Shown: positions 53,400-61,915 of the stretch, in pieces
How positions within the stretch are numbered: position 1 is the first letter of the stretch
Layout: each line of letters opens with the position of its first letter
Origin: Leptospiraceae bacterium
GTDB taxonomy: Bacteria; Spirochaetota; Leptospiria; Leptospirales; Leptospiraceae
Reading direction: 5' to 3'
Length of the DNA: 64,000 nucleotides
Assembly: GCA_016711485.1 (NCBI GenBank)
Contig: JADJSX010000013.1
Coordinates: forward strand, 62,001 to 126,000
Position numbers and translations under genes: made by a program
Notes under the pieces: generated by a model
The model's input: the letters and a program-made list of their open reading frames with translations, nothing else
The model's database searches: none
What the model was told of the DNA's origin: nothing

Positions 53400-53516
53400 G
53401 GAAAAATTTCCCCCGTTTCATTCAAAACATCTTTTTGTGAAAGAATCTTTTTGTGTTAAGTTTTACATTTGTGGTAGGAGAAGTTGAATGCAAATTAAAC
53501 GATAGCCGCTAGAAAT
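53400..53516 (+). repeat. Interspersed repeat, copy D of four
   Basis: Contains GAAAAATTTCCCCCG, TTCATTCAAAACATCTTTTT, TGTGAAAGAATCTTTTTGTG and the marker GAAGTTGAATGCAAATTA, followed by AACGATAGCCGCTAGAAA (the 16-mer shared with 9022-9037). It lies between the kinase start at 53147 and the end of the Ser/Thr kinase gene. The rest of the 53148-53691 gap shows only small hairpins such as AGCTC/GAGCT near 53536. Confidence 0.55.
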
Positions 53517-53647
53517 AAAATGCTAAACCGCATCCAGCTCTGATGGAGCTCCACGAATAATTTCAGGCATCCATTTGCTTGTTTTTTAAAAACTTACTAC
53601 TCTTCCGTTCCAAAAATGTAAGAATCCGTATTACCTAATTCTAGTTG

Positions 53648-53665
53648 CAACGGCTAACGCCGTTG
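53648..53665. terminator. Small hairpin downstream of the Ser/Thr kinase gene
   Basis: CAACGGC (53648-53654) and GCCGTTG (53659-53665) form a seven-base stem with a four-base loop, 27 bases beyond the minus-strand stop at 53692. There is no T-run, so termination by this hairpin is uncertain. Confidence 0.3.
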
Positions 53666-53691
53666 AAGAGTGATTTGGGAGTGGCTATAAT

Positions 53692-56600
53692 TCATTTGAT
53701 TTCTAACTCTTTTTTAAATTTCAAAATTCTTATTTCCTCGGGATCGAGTTTAATACAATCGTCTAAAATCACTTTGGCTCTTTCCATTCTTCCCAATCCT
53801 TTGTAAGTATCAATTAAATTCATAAGGTTGTCTAAATGCTCGGGGCGACGCATTCGAAATCTCTCGCCGAAATCAACCGCCCTTTCCAATTTGCCAACCT
53901 GTCTTAGTGCATAAGAAACATCATACATATATTCAGATAAATGCGGATAATCGGAAATAACCTTTATACCATACTCAATTACATTTGGGAAATCTTTTTT
54001 TGCTTTGTATTCTTCTAGCTTTTCCAGATCAGCTTCGAGTTGGCTTGAATCCTTACTCCCTCCTTTGAAATGAATTTTAAGTAGAGAAAGATCATCAATT
54101 AATTTACCAGTATTTGAAATTTCTTCCTGAATTTTTTCTAAATCACCATCTGCTATTTTGATATGATTTAAAAATAAGTTTTCATCCTGATTAATAATCT
54201 CATATCCTTCTGAATCTTTTCCAATGCATATATCATCTCGTCCGTCAGAGCCAATTATAACAATATCATCCGAATGCAAAGAAAAAACAGAAACGGAGAT
54301 ACTTCCCATTTGCCCCTGTGTCCCGAGCTTGGTATAATGTTTTGGATTTTCTATGAAACTTGCGAGTCCATCGCGATAGAGTGCAATAGGAGGATGCTCT
54401 GCATTCATATAGTACATCGTTCCTGTTTGCTCATCGACTAATCCAAACACAGCGGACATTAGCATCGATCCATCAAATCCTTCAAACGATTTATGCATTT
54501 CAATAAACGCATTCTTAAGCCATCTCTCTGGATAAACAGTCTTTCCATAATCAGTAGCTTTTGTTCTTTGTATGATCGACTTAAAAACAGTGCCTAACAC
54601 CAATACTCCGCCGGCACCTTGAATCGACTTACCCATTGCATCCCCGTTTAAGAATACGGTATACTCTTTACCCTGCAATTCCATATTCTCAGCAATATTA
54701 ATATCTCCGCCTAATTCGTATTCGTTTCTGCGGAAAATAAATGTTTTCTTTTGTTTAATAAAAAAATCAATCCCCACGTTTTTACTAAATGCATTATTCT
54801 GTCCTAGAGGCTCAATGAGAAGTGTATTCAAAAAATAATCCCCGTCTTGTTGTTCTTTGAGTCCACGGACTTCGACGAGTGCTTGATTTAGATCGCGAGT
54901 TCTCTCTTCTACTTTTTCTTCTAGGTTAGCATATAACAATGAGTTTTCTACACTCACCGCAATCTGAGAAGATAAGACTTTTAGTATTTCTACTCTGTCT
55001 GGTGTAAAAGCATCTGTCGTAAGGTTATTTTCCAAGTAAACCACTCCCACTAAGTTTCCCTGGTTGATGATGGGATAACAGAGAATAGACTTTGGTTGTC
55101 TTTTTACTACGTAAGAATCATTCGTAAACGCCCCTTTCTTCATCGCGTCATTTAACAGAATAATTCCCTTGGTTCGAATTACATAATTTACAATCGCGGA
55201 GGATAATTGTGATTTGTCCTCCAAAGGCTTTGCTTCTAATACCGTAATTGTGTCCGTATTTGCATTTCCTTCTGCTTCAATAATCCAGTTCTGATTTTCT
55301 TTTAGAATAAAAAATCCTCTTTCTGCTCCTGCGTTTTCAAATAGAATTTTCATCATCTTTTTTAGAAGTTTTCCTAAATGGATTTCACCGGATATTGCTT
55401 GGGATGCTTTTACGACTGTGTTCAAATCTAGTAGAGTTCCAGTTGCGCTTGCATTTGAATTAGAGCTAACACTAACATCTTTCGCAAATTCCTGTTTCGC
55501 ATGACGCTTCAACTGTGGATATTTTTCTTCAAGCTGTTTTACCTTTGGCTCGCAGCCCCATTTTTTATAGGCGTAGTGGGCTTCTATTAAAAATATATTC
55601 GCAATTTGATCTTCTTCTTTTTCTAGCCACATCTTCGCTAAAAATTCGTTCGCCAGTGCTTCTTCTAAAAGGTACTCGTGTTCTTTCGCTAATGCGATCG
55701 CTTTTTTAAGTTCTTGTCTCGCTTTTTCAAAATCCCCCATTGAGTAAATCAAAAGCCCGTTTACGATATGGTATTTATGCCCGTAGTTCGCAGGACAATT
55801 CTCTGCCCAGACTTTCATACGTTCTTGGTTCTTTTGGATTTGTTCCAGATACTTAGTCTTATCCTCTTCGGATGAATCAGGTAATTCCAGAAGTGAGAGG
55901 CAAGAAAGAGAATCCCAGAAATTATGCTCAGCAACAAACATCATTCCAAAACATCCGCCTTCGTGTGGCTCCCCTTCTCTCGCATAACGGTATGCTTCTA
56001 AAGGAGAACCAAAGAGGTAATTCAATGTTAGCTTATTCACATAATAATTAAAGAGTGTAGTTGAGTTTTTCGTCTCTTTCCAGATAGAGACAATTTCCTT
56101 TTCATTGAAAATATCTCCATTCATTTCCATTAGACTTTTTCCTAATCCTTGCAAAATTATGGACATTTCATAGTTGAGGCAAAACATATGCTTTGGATCT
56201 TCTTGTTTTAATTTAGCAAAGTTAGAAAGAAATTTTGAAAAACTCGAACTTACTTCCGAAAGATTTTTCCGCATAAGCAAAGATTGAAAATTAAAATGGT
56301 TCGTGGAATAACCAGCATTCAAGAAATCACCTGAATCCATACCAGCTTGTATACTTTCTAAAAAGTAAGGCAGATCCAATCTGGCATGTTCTCTCCAATG
56401 GTTATTCATACAGGCAAAAAAGAAAAAACCTGCGCACTTGAGATTTTTTGCATTTAACTTTTCGATTATTTTGATTCCAAGCTTACCTAGTTTGTTTCCA
56501 AGTTCATAGTTCCCGATCCCTGAACCCATAATTATACCGTACAATATAAATGCCAGACCTGATTCCTTAGCAAGGCTATTATCCTCTAAAGTTAGGTTTA

Positions 56601-59463
56601 CCATTTTTAAAACGGTCAATGGAAAAAGACTGGGTAATGTTATATAGGCAGGAACGATACTCACAGCTAGGATTCGCGTGATTGCCAGTTTTTCTGGCGA
56701 AGTCATTTGACGAAGATCAATAAGTTCTTCGATTTGCCTTTCTCCTTGTAACTGAAATGCTTTCATAACTTCAGGTGTCGGGTCATGGACTTCTGGAAAA
56801 TCTATCCCTAAAATAGCAAGGGCTTTAAGTCCTATATCCAAAGCTTCTCTAAGTTTATTTTGACCAACGTAAAGAGGAATTTGCAGTTCATACACAAGCG
56901 CTTTATCTAATATTGTATTAGTGTTTTCTAATATGATTGTAAAAAATTGATCTGCTTCTGCATGATTACCGTTTAAAGATTCAAGTTTGGCTCTATTGAG
57001 ATAGATACTTAGAGCCTTTTGGTAAGAAGTTTCCCAAATGTCTTTAGGAAAAAATTGCATAGCAATTCGATAACAATCCAAGGCTACATCATAAGCCGAA
57101 GAGGCTAATGCCTTTTCACCCGCAAGAACGTTTAAATCGATAAGTTGATTTTTTTCCTGCTCGCTCAATAGCATTGTACATTGATTCAATTGTCCCACAA
57201 TCGTAAAAATCAAATCCTCAATATCTTCTTCTTTGGTTATTTTTAAATAAGTCGATCCAATCGCATAATGATTCTTAGCCCTTTCTTCTTCCGAAATTAA
57301 AGAATAAGTAGCCTCTCGAATTTTATCATGAACAAACTTTACAGTATTTCCTCCGATAAGTAAAAAACCTTCATTGGAAATTTGCTCTAATTCAGTCTTC
57401 AACTCTCCGGAAGATTTACCAGAGATTTGCGAAAGCAGTTCTGTTTCGAATGTATCACCGATACAAGCGGCTAATTTTAATATTTCCATTTGGTTAGGAG
57501 TAAGTTCCTGAACTTTCTCTACCATGAGGTCTATCACGTTCTCGGAAATTTTAGCCTCTCGGATTTTAGAAATATCCCATTTCCACTGGACAGAGGGTCT
57601 AGACAGGACAGTGGGTTGCAACCCACTGTCTAAATATACCAACCCATCTTTATAAAACGAGGTAAATAACTCATTTACAAAAAAAGGATTTCCGTTTGTC
57701 TTCTCAAATAGAATCGTCGCGAGTTCCTTTGCATTTGACTCTTCACAATTCAAAGTATCTTTTACTAAATGGGTAATGTCCGAAATTCCGATTGGGGTTA
57801 GAATTATTTCTTTGTATACAAATCCTGACTTTTTTAATTCCGCAAGCATTAACGAAAATGGATCTGTAGGCAACACCTCATTATCCCGAAACGATAACAT
57901 AAGATACAGATATTTCATTTCTGGATTCGATAGAATTGTTTGAATTAGTTTGATACTAGGTGTATCCGCCCATTGCATGTCATCCAAGAATATCGCAATA
58001 GGATGTTCCTTCGTGCAAAATGCTTGAATGAAATTCTGAAATACTAAATTGAATCTATTCTGTGATTCCGTGGAACCTAGTTCTGCGGGTTGTTGTTGTT
58101 TGCCTATCAAGGTTTCTAGTTCGGGTATCACGTCTATGATGACCTGTCCATTTGAACCAACAGCCTGTAAAAGCCTCTCTTTCCACTGCGAAATAGACTC
58201 AGATTTCTCTGTTAATATCTGCTGGATTAAACTCTGAAATGTTTGGGTGATCGCCCCATACGGAATGGCTCGTTTGAACTGATCGTATTTTCCTGAACCA
58301 AAATATCCTTTGTATTCCGTAATCGGTTTATTGACCTCGTTGATTAATGCCGATTTGCCGATGCCGGAATGTCCAGATATTAATTGTAAAGACGCACGGC
58401 TGTGCGTCTTTACATCGCCGTTGGAGGACGTGCCGCCGCGCGTCCCTACGATATCCTTGAAGGATTCAATGATTTGGTTAATTTCATTTGTTCGCCCATA
58501 TAATTTTTCGGGTATTTGGAATTTGCCCGAATGATCGTGGGTGCCTATTTTGAAATCGTCGGATGGATTAATCAAAGTTATCCCCTCTCCTCTTAGGAGA
58601 GGGGATAATTCTTTAGATTGGACAACTCCAGCAGGGTCAGGGGAGAGGTTATTCAAACACCATTCCAAATCATATAGAAGACCTGCAATGCTCTGATACC
58701 TATCTTCCGGATTCTTTTGTAATAATTTCATTATTATATCGGACAGCGTAGAGACGCACGGCTGTGCGTCTCTACTATGCGGTGGAATTGGCATTTTGGC
58801 GATATGGGCATGGACTAATTCCATCGGGTCTGTATTGGTAAAGGGGAGTTCTCCCGTAAGAAGTTGATAGAAGGTAACGCCTAACGAGTAGTAGTCCGTG
58901 CGATAGTCCACTGTTCGGTTCATTCTACCTGTTTGTTCCGGAGATATATAGGCTAACGTTCCTTCCAGATTGTTCTTCATATTGATCTCTGGACTTTCTT
59001 TCGTTAAAAAAGAAACAGAACCAAAGTCAATTAAATTCAGAGTCTTGCTATTAGAGTTATAAACGATGTTATGCGGTTTCAAATCCTTATGAATCATATT
59101 GTGCTTTTGGATTTCTGCCAAAGCCTTTGTAGCCGCTATCGCAATTTCTACAAACTCTTCTATGCCGAAATTTTTCTTTTCATCCAATAATGCTGCAAGA
59201 GAAGATGCACCTATATCCTCAAAAATAATGACTAAGCTATTTTTATAAGATTCTACTCCTAAAACTTTTACAGAATGTGCTAAAGAAAATTTCTTAATAA
59301 TATCATATTCTTTTCGAAACGCTTCTAATTCATGATTAGTAGGATACTCTTTATTTAGGTATTTCAAAATAACGGGTGTATCCCCTTTCTTGGCACGGTA
59401 TACTATGCTTTTTTCTCCAACATGAAGTTCAGCTTTTATTTCATAGCCTGTTAGTGTTATCAT
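53692..59463 (-). CDS. Giant Ser/Thr kinase-AAA ATPase-TPR-GAF-PP2C-TPR signalling protein
   Basis: A 1923-residue protein. Ser/Thr kinase domain (about 8-275; HKDLKPHNIVY catalytic loop, DFGS, and GTLAYISPEQTGR), a predictor-type STAND ATPase (Walker A SGHSGIGKSALI about 367, Walker B IAIFLDDMQWAD about 490), a long TPR-like helical region (about 700-1330), GAF (about 1360-1510), coiled coil, a SpoIIE/PP2C-type phosphatase domain (ELGGDINI, NGDAMGKSIQGAGG; about 1545-1750), and a final TPR block. Kinase and phosphatase activities are thus combined in one chain. Several palindromes are inserted in frame between kinase and ATPase and inside the ATPase region. The two following genes encode pieces of a paralogue. 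Confidence 0.92.
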   Translation of the reverse strand: MITLTGYEIKAELHVGEKSIVYRAKKGDTPVILKYLNKEYPTNHELEAFRKEYDIIKKFSLAHSVKVLGVESYKNSLVIIFEDIGASSLAALLDEKKNFGIEEFVEIAIAATKALAEIQKHNMIHKDLKPHNIVYNSNSKTLNLIDFGSVSFLTKESPEINMKNNLEGTLAYISPEQTGRMNRTVDYRTDYYSLGVTFYQLLTGELPFTNTDPMELVHAHIAKMPIPPHSRDAQPCVSTLSDIIMKLLQKNPEDRYQSIAGLLYDLEWCLNNLSPDPAGVVQSKELSPLLRGEGITLINPSDDFKIGTHDHSGKFQIPEKLYGRTNEINQIIESFKDIVGTRGGTSSNGDVKTHSRASLQLISGHSGIGKSALINEVNKPITEYKGYFGSGKYDQFKRAIPYGAITQTFQSLIQQILTEKSESISQWKERLLQAVGSNGQVIIDVIPELETLIGKQQQPAELGSTESQNRFNLVFQNFIQAFCTKEHPIAIFLDDMQWADTPSIKLIQTILSNPEMKYLYLMLSFRDNEVLPTDPFSLMLAELKKSGFVYKEIILTPIGISDITHLVKDTLNCEESNAKELATILFEKTNGNPFFVNELFTSFYKDGLVYLDSGLQPTVLSRPSVQWKWDISKIREAKISENVIDLMVEKVQELTPNQMEILKLAACIGDTFETELLSQISGKSSGELKTELEQISNEGFLLIGGNTVKFVHDKIREATYSLISEEERAKNHYAIGSTYLKITKEEDIEDLIFTIVGQLNQCTMLLSEQEKNQLIDLNVLAGEKALASSAYDVALDCYRIAMQFFPKDIWETSYQKALSIYLNRAKLESLNGNHAEADQFFTIILENTNTILDKALVYELQIPLYVGQNKLREALDIGLKALAILGIDFPEVHDPTPEVMKAFQLQGERQIEELIDLRQMTSPEKLAITRILAVSIVPAYITLPSLFPLTVLKMVNLTLEDNSLAKESGLAFILYGIIMGSGIGNYELGNKLGKLGIKIIEKLNAKNLKCAGFFFFACMNNHWREHARLDLPYFLESIQAGMDSGDFLNAGYSTNHFNFQSLLMRKNLSEVSSSFSKFLSNFAKLKQEDPKHMFCLNYEMSIILQGLGKSLMEMNGDIFNEKEIVSIWKETKNSTTLFNYYVNKLTLNYLFGSPLEAYRYAREGEPHEGGCFGMMFVAEHNFWDSLSCLSLLELPDSSEEDKTKYLEQIQKNQERMKVWAENCPANYGHKYHIVNGLLIYSMGDFEKARQELKKAIALAKEHEYLLEEALANEFLAKMWLEKEEDQIANIFLIEAHYAYKKWGCEPKVKQLEEKYPQLKRHAKQEFAKDVSVSSNSNASATGTLLDLNTVVKASQAISGEIHLGKLLKKMMKILFENAGAERGFFILKENQNWIIEAEGNANTDTITVLEAKPLEDKSQLSSAIVNYVIRTKGIILLNDAMKKGAFTNDSYVVKRQPKSILCYPIINQGNLVGVVYLENNLTTDAFTPDRVEILKVLSSQIAVSVENSLLYANLEEKVEERTRDLNQALVEVRGLKEQQDGDYFLNTLLIEPLGQNNAFSKNVGIDFFIKQKKTFIFRRNEYELGGDINIAENMELQGKEYTVFLNGDAMGKSIQGAGGVLVLGTVFKSIIQRTKATDYGKTVYPERWLKNAFIEMHKSFEGFDGSMLMSAVFGLVDEQTGTMYYMNAEHPPIALYRDGLASFIENPKHYTKLGTQGQMGSISVSVFSLHSDDIVIIGSDGRDDICIGKDSEGYEIINQDENLFLNHIKIADGDLEKIQEEISNTGKLIDDLSLLKIHFKGGSKDSSQLEADLEKLEEYKAKKDFPNVIEYGIKVISDYPHLSEYMYDVSYALRQVGKLERAVDFGERFRMRRPEHLDNLMNLIDTYKGLGRMERAKVILDDCIKLDPEEIRILKFKKELEIK
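57607..57630. repeat. In-frame palindrome inside the kinase-ATPase gene (P8)
   Basis: A perfect 24-base palindrome beginning GACAGTGGGTTG. It encodes about DSGLQPTV, between DGLVYL and SVQWKWDISK, segments that read as contiguous in the paralogue at 61916-64000 (VYYYDSWKWEIAK). The comparison shows it as an insertion of roughly 12 codons. Confidence 0.85.
58386..58445. repeat. Two adjacent in-frame palindromes before the Walker A motif (P5, P6)
   Basis: GTAAAGACGCAC and GTGCGTCTTTAC form 12-base arms at 58386-58413 around GGCT. A GGACGTG.../...CGCGTCC hairpin follows at 58426-58445. Together they encode about TRGGTSSNGDVKTHSRA, a low-complexity stretch just ahead of SGHSGIGKSALI. Confidence 0.85.
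58578..58608. repeat. In-frame palindrome in the kinase-ATPase linker (P7)
   Basis: Perfect 14-base arms TTATCCCCTCTCCT and AGGAGAGGGGATAA with a three-base loop, encoding LSPLLRGEGITLI. The adjoining CAGGGTCAGGGGAGAGGTT looks like a further part of the same CCTCTCC-type repeat known from intergenic DNA of other bacteria. Confidence 0.85.
58748..58775. repeat. In-frame palindrome at the end of the kinase domain (P4)
   Basis: GTAGAGACGCAC and GTGCGTCTCTAC, 12-base arms around GGCT, encoding about RDAQPCVSTL. Its core GACGCACGGCTGTGCGTC is identical to that of P5, so the two belong to one family. Confidence 0.88.
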
Positions 59464-59532
59464 AATCAGCCACCCGTAGCAAACCTTAAACTTTAATTAA
59501 CTTAAAGTTCTAGAGATAAAAAATGTCAACTT

Positions 59533-61911
59533 TTACATATTAAGTTCATCTTTTAATTTTAGAAGCCTTTCATCTTGCGAATTCAACTTTAAACTATCCT
59601 TTAATATTACCTTTGCCCTGTCTTTATTGCTATTCTTTAAATAGGCATCCACTAGGTTTACAATATTTTCTATATTTTCAGGTTCTCTAAGTCTCACGCG
59701 TTCTCCAAAATCAATTGCCAAAACATAATTTTCTAGAAAATTGTAGGCATACGAGATTTGAAAAATGTAGTCTGTTAAATGCGGATAATGTAGAATAACT
59801 TCTTTTCCTAGTTCAATTATCTTCTGATATTCTCCGGCTTGCTTATGTTGTTCTAATAACTGTAACGATTCCTCTAAATTAATTCGATCTTGAATGGGGT
59901 ATTCTTGAAAGATAATTTTTAAAAGAGAAAGATCATCCATAAATTTACCATTGGACGCAATAGTTTGATAAATTGTAGACAAATCCCCGTTACTCTGTAT
60001 TAGAGATTTTAAAAATAATCTCTCATCAGGGTTAATAATATCATAGCCTTCCTTTGGATCGACACCTAAAATTATATCATCCTTACCATCAGAACCCATT
60101 ATTACTACATCCCCTGGTTTAAGAGAAAAAAGAGAGATATGAATACTATCTGTTTGCAAGGGCGTTCCAAGCTTCGTATACTGCTTTAAATTTTTTAAAA
60201 ATTCCGGGACTCCGTCACGATATAATACCATTTCAGGATGGTCTGCATTTAGATAATACATAGTTCCTGTCATTTCATCGATGAGTCCAAATACCACAGA
60301 GACAAGCATTGTTCCATCAAATGTCTCGAATGTTTTATGCATTTCAATGAAAGCGTTTTTTAGCCATCGCTCTGGATGGGTATTTTCAAATAAACTTGTG
60401 CCAGATGTCCGCTGCAGAATGGACTTGAAAGACGTTCCAAGAACAATCGCTCCACCCGCGCCCTGGATAGACTTTCCCATTGCATCTCCATTTAAGAATA
60501 CCACATAACGTCTCCCTTTTAATACAATTGTATCGGAGATATTCAAATCGCCACCCAACTCATATTCATCTTTTCGAAATACAAATTGTTTCTTTTGCCT
60601 GATAAAAAATTCAACGGTTACATTAGGGCTAATAACGTTATTCTGTCCCAATGGCTCGATCAAAAGAGTATTTAAAAAGTAATCCGCATCTTGCTGTTCC
60701 TTTAATCCACGAACTTCCGTAAGTAGACTCCGCACTTCGACTAATGCCTGATTCAAATCCCTAGTTCGTTCATCGACTTTCTCTTCCAAGTTTTCATATA
60801 ACAATGAATTTTCTACAGAGACTGCAATTTGAGAAGAAAGAATTCTTAAGATTTCTACCCTTTCAGAAGTAAAGGCATTTGTTGTAAGATTGTTTTCTAA
60901 GTAAACTACGCCTGTCAAATTTCCTTGGTTTAAAATGGGATAACAAAGAATAGACTTAGGCTTATTTGACTTCACATACATATCATGTATAAACATCCCA
61001 TCGTTTACAGCATCATTCAATAAAACCATCGCCTTGGCTCGAATAACATAATTTACTATATTAGGCGAAAGTTCCCAAAGAGATGAATCACGATTATCCG
61101 CACTAATTGAGTCTAGTGGCTTTGCTTGCAATACTCTAATTTGATTTGTGCTCGCATTTCCTTCTGCCTGTATAAGCCAGACACCTTTTGACTTATACAT
61201 AAAAAAACCCCTCTCTGCTCCCGCACTTTCAAAGAGGATAACAAGCATTTTTTCCATTAATTTTTCAAGTTCAATTTCACCTGAGATGGCGCGAGAAGCC
61301 TGAAGAACTGAATCCAAATCAAGGCGATTTCCAGTTGAAGTGGTGCTATATGTAATTTCTGATTTATCCAAACCGTATTTATTCAAATATATATATTTTC
61401 TTTCTAATTCTTGCAGTTTTAATGGCAGACCCCATTTAGAGTAATAGGAATGGGCTTCTGTAATATGAACTTTTGCGTAAATTTCTTTTCCCTGAGAATC
61501 CCAGAGATTTCCTACCAGTTCATGGGCTAATGCAAGTTCTAAAATTGCATCATTTGCTTTACAGTCTTCGATTGCATTATCAAATAAAGATATGGTTTCT
61601 TTCTTATTCCCGTTAAGCTTAGAAACCTCTGCTTTTAAAATTAGGGATTTATGATTGTATTCCACAGGATTATCTTTTGATAATGAATCGAGTCTTTCTA
61701 TATTATCCTCAATCTCTAATAAAAAATCCTTTTTTAATTCGTCGGAAACGAAATTAGAATTGTGTAGAAGGCTAAGTGAGAGAGAATAATAGAAAATATC
61801 CTCAGGGCTAAATTTTACTTTTTTTTCTTCGGTTCGAATAGATACGATATACTCGTTTAATTTCTTTACATCTCCTGAAAAATAATGAAGTAATAATTTA
61901 GTTAATTGCAT
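59533..61911 (-). CDS. TPR-GAF-PP2C-TPR protein (C-terminal half of the giant kinase design)
   Basis: A 792-residue protein matching the last 60 per cent of the 1923-residue protein. TPR-like helices (1-170), GAF (about 205-365; GAERGFFMY, KSILCYPILNQGNLTGVVYLE), coiled coil, SpoIIE/PP2C-type domain (about 405-625; ELGGDLNI, NGDAMGKSIQGAGG) and terminal TPR (about 680-792). It lacks kinase and ATPase parts. Its ATG is only four bases after the stop of the upstream gene, with no obvious ribosome site, implying coupled translation. The two proteins may together replace one full-length chain. Confidence 0.88.
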   Translation of the reverse strand: MQLTKLLLHYFSGDVKKLNEYIVSIRTEEKKVKFSPEDIFYYSLSLSLLHNSNFVSDELKKDFLLEIEDNIERLDSLSKDNPVEYNHKSLILKAEVSKLNGNKKETISLFDNAIEDCKANDAILELALAHELVGNLWDSQGKEIYAKVHITEAHSYYSKWGLPLKLQELERKYIYLNKYGLDKSEITYSTTSTGNRLDLDSVLQASRAISGEIELEKLMEKMLVILFESAGAERGFFMYKSKGVWLIQAEGNASTNQIRVLQAKPLDSISADNRDSSLWELSPNIVNYVIRAKAMVLLNDAVNDGMFIHDMYVKSNKPKSILCYPILNQGNLTGVVYLENNLTTNAFTSERVEILRILSSQIAVSVENSLLYENLEEKVDERTRDLNQALVEVRSLLTEVRGLKEQQDADYFLNTLLIEPLGQNNVISPNVTVEFFIRQKKQFVFRKDEYELGGDLNISDTIVLKGRRYVVFLNGDAMGKSIQGAGGAIVLGTSFKSILQRTSGTSLFENTHPERWLKNAFIEMHKTFETFDGTMLVSVVFGLIDEMTGTMYYLNADHPEMVLYRDGVPEFLKNLKQYTKLGTPLQTDSIHISLFSLKPGDVVIMGSDGKDDIILGVDPKEGYDIINPDERLFLKSLIQSNGDLSTIYQTIASNGKFMDDLSLLKIIFQEYPIQDRINLEESLQLLEQHKQAGEYQKIIELGKEVILHYPHLTDYIFQISYAYNFLENYVLAIDFGERVRLREPENIENIVNLVDAYLKNSNKDRAKVILKDSLKLNSQDERLLKLKDELNM

Positions 61912-61915
61912 GGGT

